Shown piece after piece: positions 7,401 through 15,199 of a DNA stretch of 20,855 bases. A program made the position numbers and the translations under genes. Within the stretch, counting starts at the first letter, position 1; every line of letters begins with the position of its first letter. The notes below the pieces were generated by a model. It had not been told where the DNA came from. It worked only from the letters and a program-made list of their open reading frames with translations, and did not search any database. Origin of the DNA: a virus; the IMG/VR virus record IMGVR_UViG_3300032322_001555, positions 1-20,855 of that record; one strand, given 5' to 3'.

Positions 7401-9932
7401 AAAAGACCGTGGGCAAATGGAACATTGTTTTCAACACTTGACACACAAGTACCGAATATAAAGACAAAAGGAATTGCAGGTTCATACTCAAACAAATATG
7501 AACGTGGTGTAAAAGATAACACAGAACGCCAAGGGTATCTTACAAAATGGGCAACCACGAGAAATTCACCATCTCCTTTGGATGAGCAGTACCTTAAATA
7601 TAAACTTCAAAACGAATCCGTAAATAGAGAAGTTGCTGCATTTAATCAACCATATGTTGTTCGTGGAATTCAACGTCATGGTGAAGTTGAAAATCAACGT
7701 TGGGGATTTGGTGTAACATTTGACGATGGGATAGTTCGAGGTGGTGCGGTAACACAAGCGGAAAGAATACTTCAAGATGTATTTCGTATAGGTAAATTCA
7801 CTGCAAGTGTTAAAGGCGGATTATTCGTAGTAAAACAACTTGGATTACAGGCAATGAATCCGGCCGTTGATGTTGACCCTAAAACTCCAACGAGTGGATT
7901 GTTTGGAGTATCTGCAACATTAGGATATAATCCATTAACGATGTTGGCAAACGTTGCAACTGCAAGAGGTGGTGTTCATTTAGCAAGACATGGTTTGTTC
8001 CCATTTGACTCGGATTACTTAAACAAATACGGAAAAGCAACTTCAAATAGAGAATTAAATCAAAGATTTATAGACCCTGCATATAAATCATTTGAAAATT
8101 TAGGGACACCAAATGAAGCACTAAGAGACCCCGGTGGTTATAGTAGATTGATTGGATTGATGAAAGAACTTTTACCAAATTCATTCAAACCTACTAATAA
8201 AGAAAAATCACCAAGTATGGCACAACAACTAAAAGAATTGGTTGGTATATCTTCTATTGCAAGAATATCCAGTACATTTGGTGGTGCCCAATCTTATTTT
8301 GGAATAGGTGGTACATCTATTCGTCGTGCAGGTCACCCATATTTGACAAATTATACAACATCCCCAACATTAGAGAAATCTGTTTCTGGCGGTACAGCCG
8401 AAGATATTTTAAACGCAGTATCACAGACACAACCGCAATATTTGGATTCTGCAAAAAGAGATACATATTATGCAGCAACAAAAGTATATGGACAACAGGA
8501 TGTTGGTAATATTGGTGAAAAAGACTTAAAACAACTTACTTATACGTTGGGTGGAGCCAAAATATCCGGTGAAGAAAGTAATAATGGTGATAGAAATAAG
8601 ATTGGATTCCAATCAGAAATAATTGATGCCATAGAAAAATATAATCCATTCAGCCCAAAATATCCTGTTCCTGCCGATAAGTTTAAGAAAAAAACAGGAA
8701 ACACTTTTAAAGAAACTTTAAATGATGGGCCTAATCCATATGATGTGGATTCATCAAATCTAATAAAACAGTATAGAACTGTATCTTATGGTAAACTTCA
8801 AAAAGCAAAGAAAGGTGTTGCTGGAAGGTCTAACACATTTAATGATTTTAGACATGATTTGACATTGAGCGGTTCAGAGTCGTTTATAACAAATCCAAGC
8901 GTCGCAAGATATGATTCTCGTAATTTAGAAGATTACTTTGGTCTTGGTAAACAAGGGAAAATTGGTGCTCAAAGAAATTTGCCTTTCGTCACAAACATAG
9001 AATATAGAGCCGGTTCTACACAACCAATTGTAAAATCAAACCAAGAATTTAGAGGCGATAGAATTAATATAATAGATTATAAACGTCATGATAAGCCCCT
9101 ATCAAAAGATTTGGTATATGAAAGAGGAATTTATAACAATCCAACACTCCCAGGTGCGGAAGATTTCGTAGAATTTTATTTCAGTTCGATTACATTAAAT
9201 GGTGGCAAAAATAATCCGGCAGAGGCAATAGTATTCCGTGCAACATTTGATAGTATAACAGATAATCATAAACCAAGCTGGAGCTCCGTTAAATACATGG
9301 GACGGGCAGACCCACTTTATGTTTATCAAGGATATGAGCGTTCTATTTCATTTGGATTTACCGTTCACATCGGTTCTCGTGACGAAATGAAGGCATCTTG
9401 GAGAAAGTTAAATTATCTTGCGTCTTGGACTGCACCTGAATATACAAAGGCTGGTTTTATTAAAGGACCGATGATTAGATTGAACATAGGTAATTTATAC
9501 AGAAAAATGCCTGGTTATTTGGCAAATCTTACATATACTTTCGATAATACACAAACAAATTGGGAAACCGCAAAGTTGGTGGAAGACCAAAAACTATCAG
9601 GACAAAATTCATCATTATCAATGCCTGGTGTTTTACAATTACCAAAAACTATTCAAGTTTCTTGTGAGTTTGTCCCAGTTGGTGTATATCGACCAGAATA
9701 TGGTGGAACTATGTATTCTCTATTTGATGATACAACTGGTGGTGGTATGGAGAATGGATTGATGCCTACTGAAAAGGGTAAGGTGAATTATTTTAAAACG
9801 TTTGATAATGATACTCTTGATAGCAATGATAATACGGCATATTTACCAATACCACCTGGTAAAGAAACAGAAATACCAACACAAACTGGTGATGTTGACA
9901 AATTATTTGATGTAAGTGGAAGCTCAGTATAA
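4425..9932 (+). CDS. Giant repeat-rich tail/baseplate protein with tube-cap-like C-terminal domain
   Basis: The 1835-residue product has four regions. Residues 1-153 are polar and Ser/Asn/Lys-rich. Residues 154-323 are five 34-residue tandem repeats with core 'DATDNITNPN...LTFDR'. Residues 424-924 are about twelve units of about 37-52 residues with core 'NFFD....GF...Q...S.Y..DSS.FTFKGS...AP'. The rest is non-repetitive. A segment near residues 1045-1200 ('RWGFGVTFDDGI', 'GLFVVKQLGLQ') and one near 1580-1790 ('FRATFDSITDNHKPSWS', 'YMGRADPLYVYQGYERSISF', 'KLNYLASWTAPEY', 'LPKTIQVSCEFVPVGVYRPE') resemble phage tail proteins of the tube-initiator or cap type that I recall from T4-like phages (gp48/gp54 role). 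It lies between the tape measure and the LysM and hub genes, as expected for such a protein. T4 gp48 and gp54 are only about 320-360 residues, so the repeats are a large addition. Start ATG 4425 has AGGT six bases upstream. Structural role is confident; the exact T4 counterpart is not. Confidence 0.78.
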   Translation: MALLDLSSDLSRFRSETSKEAKNTPEASKATNNKNFATMQPITQKLSSFSPTINKVETKKLEDNLGSTRLDDIRKFAMENLLINSVSRFSDVNLAFKEESLGQISTEQVASRYNKLQQGGFVSRLDKSNTLVVKTTQGTNNLTSPIDIVVNKNDASDNIQNPNINITPSQLTFDRANTTPNIKPVVGDATDNITNPNIDIIPGQLTFDRSNSSPNISVNKNDASDNITNPDVVINNVPLTFDRTKSSPNLVIKQDDATDNITNPNVDIVKKALSFDRTKQSVNINTDLVSPINNIVDPKIALETTTLVFDRKNETPNIITDTIKEGLVTDPNTKTFKVENGKFHLTDESRLNPDGMPIKFVVSSKLVNKRPQQDVDVKVYNQQSQQLKDNSRLNVDKVEKTIPSGRNEDPNKSKFAIIGTQSVNFFPDTNGSGFTTKPQKGVSLYTDSSEYSWKGSRNDAPSTNFITDVNGVGFNTFVKNNETLYKNETSIYGFTKIPETNFFDINQNYTSEGFKSFVSQLKSVFQKDSSSYTFKGSPQNAPETNFFDVSGNNTSKGFEKFTQQLVSRYNKDSSRFDFDGSNQNAPETNFFDVNGTYTTKGFEKFAQKLQSKYVRDVSAFGFAGSKQSAPTTDFFDNSKASGFTKFPQKMQSEYSRDSSEFTFKGTTPKAVNFFDNTSADGFTNKIGKLESKYKKDISGFTFKGTLPKPVDFFQNTNAVGFENKIQQNVTKYKKDSSNFTFKGTTPKSVDFFDNSNATGFTNKIAKNETKYIPDSSEFTFKGSSQNALTVNYIPDTFNAGFTKFPKSLESEYITDVSRYGFKGTRATAPNADFLTNTNGKGFTNLVQALETDYDVKSSKFTWVGSRQQAPAVDFFKIPGNNPNGISGFDTLFDDKTKTKYSDSLSSLSIESSNNKSTVRNVPFTTFFGYRPAERSGFMVNMSTFDGTLYPIIEPKLKYSDSQGTRFSVASSRSVSGGLSSVDLETYAPLSLGKRPWANGTLFSTLDTQVPNIKTKGIAGSYSNKYERGVKDNTERQGYLTKWATTRNSPSPLDEQYLKYKLQNESVNREVAAFNQPYVVRGIQRHGEVENQRWGFGVTFDDGIVRGGAVTQAERILQDVFRIGKFTASVKGGLFVVKQLGLQAMNPAVDVDPKTPTSGLFGVSATLGYNPLTMLANVATARGGVHLARHGLFPFDSDYLNKYGKATSNRELNQRFIDPAYKSFENLGTPNEALRDPGGYSRLIGLMKELLPNSFKPTNKEKSPSMAQQLKELVGISSIARISSTFGGAQSYFGIGGTSIRRAGHPYLTNYTTSPTLEKSVSGGTAEDILNAVSQTQPQYLDSAKRDTYYAATKVYGQQDVGNIGEKDLKQLTYTLGGAKISGEESNNGDRNKIGFQSEIIDAIEKYNPFSPKYPVPADKFKKKTGNTFKETLNDGPNPYDVDSSNLIKQYRTVSYGKLQKAKKGVAGRSNTFNDFRHDLTLSGSESFITNPSVARYDSRNLEDYFGLGKQGKIGAQRNLPFVTNIEYRAGSTQPIVKSNQEFRGDRINIIDYKRHDKPLSKDLVYERGIYNNPTLPGAEDFVEFYFSSITLNGGKNNPAEAIVFRATFDSITDNHKPSWSSVKYMGRADPLYVYQGYERSISFGFTVHIGSRDEMKASWRKLNYLASWTAPEYTKAGFIKGPMIRLNIGNLYRKMPGYLANLTYTFDNTQTNWETAKLVEDQKLSGQNSSLSMPGVLQLPKTIQVSCEFVPVGVYRPEYGGTMYSLFDDTTGGGMENGLMPTEKGKVNYFKTFDNDTLDSNDNTAYLPIPPGKETEIPTQTGDVDKLFDVSGSSV
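4884..5393 (+). repeat. Five in-frame 102-bp (34-residue) tandem repeats
   Basis: Units begin at residues 154, 188, 222, 256 and 290 of the tail protein. Each has 'D(A)(S/T)DNI.NP' at its start, '(L)(T/S/V)FDR' at positions 18-22 and '(S/T)(P)N' near 25-28. Units 1-4 are close to each other; unit 5 is diverged ('SPINNIVDPK'). All five are exactly 34 residues, so length is under constraint even where residues vary. Confidence 0.92.
5694..7196 (+). repeat. About twelve in-frame repeats of about 37-52 residues
   Basis: Each unit starts with [N/D]F[F/I/L], has a conserved GF 8-12 residues later, then 'Y..D(S)S.(F/Y).(F/W).G' and often '(Q).AP' before the next unit. Units 6-9 are shortest (about 39 residues) and share the nucleotide run TTTACATTTAAGGG. 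The last unit is longer and diverged, and a partial thirteenth follows with 'TFFGYRPAERSGF'. The aromatic/Gly spacing suggests small beta-rich beads on a string. Confidence 0.9.
6039..6203 (+). repeat. Exact 33-bp direct repeat within the bead array
   Basis: The 33 bases at 6039-6071 recur exactly at 6171-6203, a period of 132 bp (44 residues). They encode the 'NAPETNFFDV' junction between units 3/4 and 4/5. Identity at the DNA level, while flanking parts differ, points to a recent duplication or gene conversion of one unit. Confidence 0.9.
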
Positions 9933-9948
9933 ATAAGGATTGAAAAAA

Positions 9949-10284
9949 ATGTCAAACAGATATGAAAAATCGTATTTAATACCAAATGCTAGAAAAGTAG
10001 AATCTGACGGAAATGTAAAAACTGTCCGTAGAATCTCCACAGTAATGTACCCTAATTTTAATACACCCGAAGATACACAGATAGTTTCACAGGAAGGTGA
10101 TAGATTAGACCTTCTAGCGAAAGAATATTACGGTGATGAGAGTTTGTGGTTTACAATCGCTCGTGCAAATGGTTTAGGTAAGGGTAGTATGATGGTTCCC
10201 GCTGGAAAAATAATTAGAATACCATTCTATCAAGATTTCACAGGTATAAGTGCACTGTTAAATAGTTTCAATGAGGATAGATAA
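9949..10284 (+). CDS. LysM-domain baseplate protein (gp53-like role)
   Basis: The 111-residue product has a LysM-type core near residues 45-92: 'VSQEGDRLDLLAKEYYGD', then 'LWFTIARANGL', then 'MVPAGKIIRIP'. Small LysM proteins (T4 gp53, P2 gpX class) hold baseplate wedge and tube parts together rather than acting as enzymes. ATG 9949 is preferred over an in-frame TTG at 9940, because AAGGA at 9935-9939 is nine bases before the ATG but directly abuts the TTG. It follows the giant tail protein by 16 bases and its stop overlaps the next start by one base (TAATG at 10282-10286), so the two are translationally coupled. Confidence 0.8.
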   Translation: MSNRYEKSYLIPNARKVESDGNVKTVRRISTVMYPNFNTPEDTQIVSQEGDRLDLLAKEYYGDESLWFTIARANGLGKGSMMVPAGKIIRIPFYQDFTGISALLNSFNEDR

Positions 10285-12305
10285 TGCCAAAAATTGGTAA
10301 GAAATATGTAAACCCATTTTATCAACAGGTGGATGGTTTTGTTAGAAATGAATTAAATACTCGTGCCTCCTATTACGGTAGAAGAGTACGGAGTGCTGGT
10401 CAATCTGTTCCTAAAAATCTTCTTTGGTCATATGAAAAAGTTGCATGGGGACACGTTATTTCGGTCGATTATCCAAATATTAAACTTGGATTTCCTGGGT
10501 CAAAGGTGATGTCAGATAAAGAGGGTAATTTGACACTGTATAGTTCACAACGTAACGTTCCTAAAAAACCACTTTTGACAGGAATAGAAATATCAAACGA
10601 AGGAACTATGGGTTCTCTTTTAAAAGGTAAATTTACCTTTACAGTTTTTCCAGTATTGACTTCGAATGGATTTGATTTAGGAACACTTGAAAAGGCATTT
10701 TTTACACCCGGTAAAGAAGTTGAAGTTTCTTGGGGATGGAGTGTTGCTGCAAATAATCAACAAGCTTGTTCTCAACAATTCACTGGTATCATTTACAATT
10801 TCAACTGGACGTTTAATAATGATATGTCTATAACTGCCGATGTTTCTATTGTATCTGCGGCAAGTATAGCAATGGGTCAATCTGGTGACCAATCCGTCCT
10901 TAAAAAAGAGGAAGGGGAAGAAGGTTCCGACCCAGCTGGTAGGGCATTAAATCCTGGACAAAATCTTATTAAAGTAATTGACAATGATTTGGCACAACTT
11001 ACGGGTTCAAATATTCTGACAAAAGGACAATCAAACTACATACCACAGGATAAAACCGTTTCAAAGTATTTGGATTATGTTGTAATAGGATTACCATTTC
11101 AAGAATCTTCCGATAATCAAACTAATCCTAATCAAAAAACTCCACCGGTAGAAAAAACTTTTTGGTATGTGTCACTTGGTCGAATTGCTGAATTTGCACA
11201 AAAATTAATATCGGGTACGGAGTTTGCCCGAATATATTCAATACAATGTGTCAACAATGAAACTGATTATAACAAGGATATAAAGTCTGCGTATCCAATT
11301 GACGTTTATTTTCCAGATAATGAAATGGGTTCATACGGAGAATTACAACCATTTCCAGATTCTGGAAAATCTCAATTAAGAACATTTTTTGACGATTCTG
11401 GTGTCGGTAGTGTTCAACCAGATGTAATCAATATAGGATATATCTTACTTGGAGTTGATTATGTTAAAAAAACATATGAACAGTTTGTAGTAGATAATGC
11501 AACAAATATACCTTATAAGAATATAACAAATTTCTTTGATACTCTTATAAAAAAAATAAATGTGGCTAGTGGTGACATTTATCAATTAACTCCACAAATG
11601 TACGAACCAAAATCACCGTCTGGAAAAATAAATTCAACTGCTGAAAAAATTGGTTCAACGGACTCACCCAAAGCGATTCTTTCAATAGAAGATTCGAATC
11701 TGTCAAAAAAACATACTGAAACGGTGATTCCATACAAATTTGAAGGCACTATATTTAAACCACTAATCAAAAACATACAAATTTCATCAAAACCACCAGG
11801 ACCTCTCGCAACAGCAGCATTCGTACAGGCTAGAGAAGGGGCAGTAACACCTGTTAATAGTGATGTTTCAACATCAAGAAAGTCTGACAAAGAACTTTCT
11901 AAATTCACCGACGAGTATATAAAAACTGACGATGAAATTAAAAAAAGTGTAAAAGAGGCATATGCCTCAGGTTTTAATGATGCTTGGTCAGAGGGTTATC
12001 GTGGAAATCTTGTAAAGATAAAAAAATTAAAAACTGAACCTAATGGTAAAAATGGCGCACACTGGTTGAATCAGGCAATTTATCCAGTCGATTTATCCAT
12101 AACAATAGACGGTATATCTGGATTTAAATTTGGTGATGTTATTACTACAACTCTAATTCCAAAAGAATATTATGAAAAATACAAAATGGTTTTTACTGTC
12201 ACAAAAATAACACATAGTATAAAAGATGGAACATGGGAAACAACACTAAATACAAAATCTCGAATCAGCATGGATGGTACAGAAGGTAATCAAAACATGG
12301 GATAA
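10284..12305 (+). CDS. Baseplate hub protein (gp27 / gpD-like)
   Basis: The 673-residue product looks like the hub ring protein on which the tail tube and spike sit. The N-terminal part contains 'ISVDYPNIKLGFPG' and 'GKFTFTVFPV', then 'PGKEVEVSWGWS' and 'FTGIIYNFNWTF', which fit the beta-barrel hub domains. The C-terminal part has 'PVDLSITIDGISGFKFGDV', then 'FTVTKITHSIKDGTWETTL', the hallmark end of gp27/gpD/VgrG-type hubs, where the protein tests for a tube-like domain. A Ser/Lys/Asp-rich linker lies near residues 525-565. GAGGA at 10273-10277 is six bases before the ATG. It lies between the LysM gene and another structural gene. No lysozyme domain is fused. Confidence 0.82.
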   Translation: MPKIGKKYVNPFYQQVDGFVRNELNTRASYYGRRVRSAGQSVPKNLLWSYEKVAWGHVISVDYPNIKLGFPGSKVMSDKEGNLTLYSSQRNVPKKPLLTGIEISNEGTMGSLLKGKFTFTVFPVLTSNGFDLGTLEKAFFTPGKEVEVSWGWSVAANNQQACSQQFTGIIYNFNWTFNNDMSITADVSIVSAASIAMGQSGDQSVLKKEEGEEGSDPAGRALNPGQNLIKVIDNDLAQLTGSNILTKGQSNYIPQDKTVSKYLDYVVIGLPFQESSDNQTNPNQKTPPVEKTFWYVSLGRIAEFAQKLISGTEFARIYSIQCVNNETDYNKDIKSAYPIDVYFPDNEMGSYGELQPFPDSGKSQLRTFFDDSGVGSVQPDVINIGYILLGVDYVKKTYEQFVVDNATNIPYKNITNFFDTLIKKINVASGDIYQLTPQMYEPKSPSGKINSTAEKIGSTDSPKAILSIEDSNLSKKHTETVIPYKFEGTIFKPLIKNIQISSKPPGPLATAAFVQAREGAVTPVNSDVSTSRKSDKELSKFTDEYIKTDDEIKKSVKEAYASGFNDAWSEGYRGNLVKIKKLKTEPNGKNGAHWLNQAIYPVDLSITIDGISGFKFGDVITTTLIPKEYYEKYKMVFTVTKITHSIKDGTWETTLNTKSRISMDGTEGNQNMG

Positions 12306-12308
12306 ATT

Positions 12309-12965
12309 ATGGCATTTCGTAAAAAAATATATTACCCCGAAAATCAAATTGAGAGAAATCTTTTCACAAAAGGAAAAGAGTGGATGACTCTTGACGATTG
12401 GAAAGAATACAATGGGTTTTATCACCAATATGCAACTGGTGAAGTTTTTACAGAAAAAGACTGGGACCCAATACGTTCAAAGGCATTAGTTCGATATAGG
12501 GATAAACGTGAATCTTATTTTAAATACTTAGACTTAAAACATTATACTGTTGTTGGTGGTGAGAAGAAATTGATAATTGGTGGCGGTGGAAATCAATTTT
12601 ATAGATATATTGCACCTCGTGCAGTTAAAAGATTGCCAACCGAAGTCGAAAAACAAGATGGAGTAATGACTCGTTATTTTGTTTATAAGAGAAATGAACA
12701 AAATCGTGTGTTCTTTGAAGTGGATAAAGACCAAACAGACGATTATGAAAGAGACCATACAGGTATTAATCAGTATTTATATGGTTTGGTCGAAGTGCCT
12801 TGGAAAATAGATGGACCGGAGAAAGACGTTTATAAAAATGGTTTAGTCATAACCCCCGGTGTTGTAGATACAAATCTAAGAATTGTTGATAGATTCTCGG
12901 AAAAATTTCCTATATTAAGGAAACTTTTAAACAACCCACGAGAATTTACAAAATACGATAAGTAG
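12309..12965 (+). CDS. Probable virion structural (baseplate-region) protein
   Basis: The 218-residue product starts at ATG 12309, three bases after the hub stop; GGGA at 12299-12302 is the likely ribosome binding site. The segments 'YNGFYHQYATGEVFTEKDW', 'VMTRYFVYKRNEQNRVFFEV' and 'NQYLYGLVEVPWKIDGPEKD' resemble a structural protein found beside baseplate genes in several large marine myoviruses, as I remember it: an embellishment of 'GYYH.Y..G', 'TRYFV..RN', and '(I)RW.(L)(T)G'. No enzymatic motif is visible. Gene order, spacing and composition tie it to the hub gene. Function beyond structural is not known to me. Confidence 0.7.
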   Translation: MAFRKKIYYPENQIERNLFTKGKEWMTLDDWKEYNGFYHQYATGEVFTEKDWDPIRSKALVRYRDKRESYFKYLDLKHYTVVGGEKKLIIGGGGNQFYRYIAPRAVKRLPTEVEKQDGVMTRYFVYKRNEQNRVFFEVDKDQTDDYERDHTGINQYLYGLVEVPWKIDGPEKDVYKNGLVITPGVVDTNLRIVDRFSEKFPILRKLLNNPREFTKYDK

Positions 12966-12970
12966 GAGTT

Positions 12971-14185
12971 ATGTTTCAAGATACCCCAAGTATCTGTATT
13001 CCATTCTTTTCAAACAACAATCTACATCCATCCCAAACGGAAGTAGTTGGTTTGTATTTATACTTTACGGATGGAACTACACAGTTAATAAACTTCACCC
13101 ATCCCGATGCACTTCCATCTGAGTATGACTTGTCCAATATAAAACTCCACAGAAATTCACTTGTTCTAAACAAAAAAAGTATGTTATATCATACTTTTGA
13201 AGAAGGTATAGACCTAAATTCATATCTTCATTATTATATCCATGACCACATCAATATACAAGAATATTACCCAACTGTCATGGAGAATTTCTATTCTAGA
13301 TTTTATGAATCGAACAAGCTAACTAAAATCATACCACTTTCAAAATTGATTGAGTTTGCAGAGAACATCATTCTATTCGTACTTCCGTATTATAAACCAG
13401 AAAAGATTTCACAGGAATGTATCGATTACTGTGAGGAATTTACATACAACTTTAAAAAGATAGAGGACGAAGAAATACCATTTGGTGACGATATGAAAAA
13501 GCAAAACTATATGTGGTACACCGCAACTTCACGTCCAAGTAACTCATGGAACAACTTCAACTTCTCTGCCCTGAATAAAAATGATGGTACACGTAATAAG
13601 ATTCATTCTAGATTTGAAAACGGGAAGATAGTTCAGTTTGACTATGATGCTTTTCACATCAAACTACTGGCAAAGATTCTTGATTATAAGTTTACCAAAC
13701 ATCCATATGAAGAAATAAAAGAAGAGTTGGGACTGGATATTCCATATGACGAAGTAAAGTCAAGGGTATTCCAAAACATCTATGGAACAATTACAGACCA
13801 ATTCTTACAACATCCATTCTTCCAAAGAGTTCAGGCAATGATTGATGAACTATATCAAGAGTATATTGAAAAGGGTTATACCGAATCATACTTCTATCAT
13901 AAGAGATTCCGTGAAATAGAAGACCCAACACCAAATAAGGTCTTCAATTACTTCTTACAATCATTAGAGACGGAATATAACGTTCGTAAATTAAAAACCG
14001 TTCTACCGATGTTACAAGACCAAAGAACGGTATTGTGTATGTACCTCTACGATGCCTTTGTATTTGATGTTCCATCTGATGAAATGGAATTTATACCACA
14101 ACTTAAACGAGTATTTGAAACGGATGGTATGACTACTAAATGCTCTATCGGTGAGAATTTTGGTAGTATTAAAGAATTTAATTGA
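12971..14185 (+). CDS. Family A DNA polymerase, polymerase domain without 3'-5' exonuclease
   Basis: A 404-residue protein whose residues about 180-400 carry the family A (Pol I) palm and fingers motifs. 'TATSRPSN..NNFNF' (184-198) matches the T..RLSS..PNLQNIP block. Motif A is 'FDYDAFHIKLLA' (223-234) with catalytic D224. Motif B is K263-x3-F267-x3-Y271-G272. N326-x3-Q330 matches the Klenow N845-x3-Q849 pair. Motif C is 'LYLYDAFVFDVP' with D361. Oddities: the steric-gate Glu of motif A (E710 in Klenow) is His229, the Arg four before the motif B Lys is Tyr259, and the HDE of motif C reads YDA. Residues 1-170 lack the DxE and DxxxD exonuclease motifs; 'VVGLYLYFTDGTTQLINF' may be a remnant of that fold. 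Total length is far below the 580-930 residues usual for Pol I. T4 uses a family B enzyme, so this resembles Rhodothermus phage RM378, which I recall as having a split family A polymerase. TAGGAG at 12963-12968 precedes ATG 12971; the gene follows a structural gene by five bases. Confidence 0.84.
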   Translation: MFQDTPSICIPFFSNNNLHPSQTEVVGLYLYFTDGTTQLINFTHPDALPSEYDLSNIKLHRNSLVLNKKSMLYHTFEEGIDLNSYLHYYIHDHINIQEYYPTVMENFYSRFYESNKLTKIIPLSKLIEFAENIILFVLPYYKPEKISQECIDYCEEFTYNFKKIEDEEIPFGDDMKKQNYMWYTATSRPSNSWNNFNFSALNKNDGTRNKIHSRFENGKIVQFDYDAFHIKLLAKILDYKFTKHPYEEIKEELGLDIPYDEVKSRVFQNIYGTITDQFLQHPFFQRVQAMIDELYQEYIEKGYTESYFYHKRFREIEDPTPNKVFNYFLQSLETEYNVRKLKTVLPMLQDQRTVLCMYLYDAFVFDVPSDEMEFIPQLKRVFETDGMTTKCSIGENFGSIKEFN

Positions 14186-14192
14186 TATTTAT
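14185..14192 (+). promoter_or_regulatory. ATATTTAT motif, copy 3 (candidate promoter element)
   Basis: The octamer overlaps the end of the polymerase stop codon and lies 31 bases before ATG 14224. The same gap holds a direct repeat TATATGTA (14190-14197 and 14206-14213). Confidence 0.38.
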
Positions 14193-14223
14193 ATGTATCC
14201 AAAACTATATGTAAAGGTGATTT

Positions 14224-14394
14224 ATGAATGAGGTAATAGACGAAATAGTGAATGAATGGTCAAAAAGAATACCGTCTGGTATAATCGATATGAACAATCA
14301 AAATCATTTAGAAGAATTATTTCGTGTTATGGAGAGTTACATTGGAGACACACAAATCATTCAGGAGTGGATAGATAATATGAAGAGGTTCTAA
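14224..14394 (+). CDS. Small conserved-looking phage protein, 56 residues, unknown function
   Basis: This gene is easy to miss because it encodes only 56 residues. It starts at ATG 14224 with AAAGGTGA at 14213-14220, and stops at TAA 14392-14394. The product begins 'MNEVIDEIVNEWSKRIPSGI' and continues with 'IDMNNQNHLEELFRVM' and 'IQEWIDNMKRF'. The spacing W-x2-RI-x2-G-x2-D-x2-N-x2-HL-x2-L resembles an N-terminal module of 'EWS.RV..G.PD..N..HL..L' type that I have seen in many phage proteins; I cannot assign a function to it. Codon pattern, ribosome binding site and the ATATTTAT motif upstream support a real gene. Confidence 0.72.
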   Translation: MNEVIDEIVNEWSKRIPSGIIDMNNQNHLEELFRVMESYIGDTQIIQEWIDNMKRF

Positions 14395-14421
14395 TTTTGT
14401 ATTACAAATGAGAGAGAGGTA

Positions 14422-14811
14422 TTGAAGACACAATTGGTATGTACGTTCGTAAAAAAGCATCAGATAGAAAATACAATAGATGATATAGTTGATAACTTTT
14501 CGGTATTAAATAATAAAGTATTCTTACTGAGGTCAACCACAGTTCAGAATGAACTTATATTATCATATAATGTTATATTGGATTCACACAAAAACTTTTT
14601 ACCTGGTTCGATACTTGTTCATCGTAAAAAAGAAACAAATACAATTTACACGATTAACGCACTGAACGAGTTGATTATGAATTTAAACAATGGTGTCCTT
14701 GATAAATCATTCCCAATAGAATGGGATAGATACAAAGACACGATGTTGTTGAAAAAACCAGATGGTCTTAAAACCTTGCAAATAGAAGTAGTTAAGGTCT
14801 ATTCCATATAA
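14422..14811 (+). CDS. Conserved phage hypothetical protein
   Basis: The product is up to 129 residues. The frame has no ATG near its start. TTG 14422 is just two bases after the purine-rich AGAGAGG (14413-14419); TTG 14434 has fourteen bases of spacing. I keep 14422 with doubt. The C-terminal half, 'NTIYTINALNELIMNLN', 'GVLDKSFPIEWDRYKDTMLL' and 'LKTLQIEVVKVYSI', strongly resembles a small protein found in several T4-like phages in which 'YTINALNELI', 'GILDKS..V.W..Y.N..LL' and a terminal 'KL.T.L.KI' are fixed, as I recall. It has no known enzymatic motif. It ends about 50 bases before the next gene. Confidence 0.75.
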   Translation: MKTQLVCTFVKKHQIENTIDDIVDNFSVLNNKVFLLRSTTVQNELILSYNVILDSHKNFLPGSILVHRKKETNTIYTINALNELIMNLNNGVLDKSFPIEWDRYKDTMLLKKPDGLKTLQIEVVKVYSI

Positions 14812-14827
14812 AATTTGGAATTGTCAG

Positions 14828-14835
14828 ATATTTAT
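14828..14835 (+). promoter_or_regulatory. ATATTTAT motif, copy 4 (candidate promoter element)
   Basis: The octamer is 24 bases before ATG 14860. The 14-mer AGATATTTATTGTA around it (14826-14839) is identical to that before the giant tail protein gene. Confidence 0.42.
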
Positions 14836-14859
14836 TGTATATTGGATAATGGAAATAAT

Positions 14860-15186
14860 ATGAAAATGGATAAATACGATAGTCTTATAGAAGAAACAAA
14901 TTCTCTTTTAAAGTATATGAAAGAAAATTTCAACGTCGTCACCGAGGGTGATGGTATTGATAATCTATTCAATGATTTAAAAGGTAAATTGCCGAACATA
15001 TCAATGTTGCCAAATAACACAATCAATGCCGGCAAATATCAAGAACACCAAATAGTTGATGTATTGAAAACACTTGGATATGAATACAAAAAACCTATGG
15101 GTAATAAACTCCATTTCTTCAATAAGAAAACAAGTATAAGTATTTACATCGGCCAACAGAATAGATACATAACACTTCAACCGTAA
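14860..15186 (+). CDS. Small protein of unknown function
   Basis: The product is 108 residues. A longer frame from TTG 14815 runs through the promoter-like motif, so ATG 14860, with GGA at 14851-14853, is the better start; ATG 14866 is also possible. The N-terminal half is helical and charged ('YDSLIEETNSLLKYMKENF'). The C-terminal half, 'YQEHQIVDVLKTLGYEYKK' then 'KLHFFNKKTSISIYIG', has a helix followed by beta strands that loosely recalls small RNA-binding HicA-like folds, but the GSHH-type active site is missing, so I do not assign it. Its stop is followed 13 bases later by the next start. Confidence 0.75.
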   Translation: MKMDKYDSLIEETNSLLKYMKENFNVVTEGDGIDNLFNDLKGKLPNISMLPNNTINAGKYQEHQIVDVLKTLGYEYKKPMGNKLHFFNKKTSISIYIGQQNRYITLQP

Positions 15187-15199
15187 TTTGGGGAATACA

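Noticed and set aside
9928-9935. TATAAATA before the LysM gene
   Set aside because: It overlaps the stop codon of the giant tail gene and leaves a leader of only a few bases before the ribosome binding site. A coincidence cannot be excluded, and the gene is in a tight operon.
14815-14859. TTG start extending the 108-residue gene
   Set aside because: The extension runs through the conserved AGATATTTATTGTA motif, and ATG 14860 has a purine-rich site upstream.
15000-15186. HicA-like toxin in the 108-residue gene
   Set aside because: Only the general helix-then-strand pattern fits; the catalytic His region is absent and no antitoxin gene follows.
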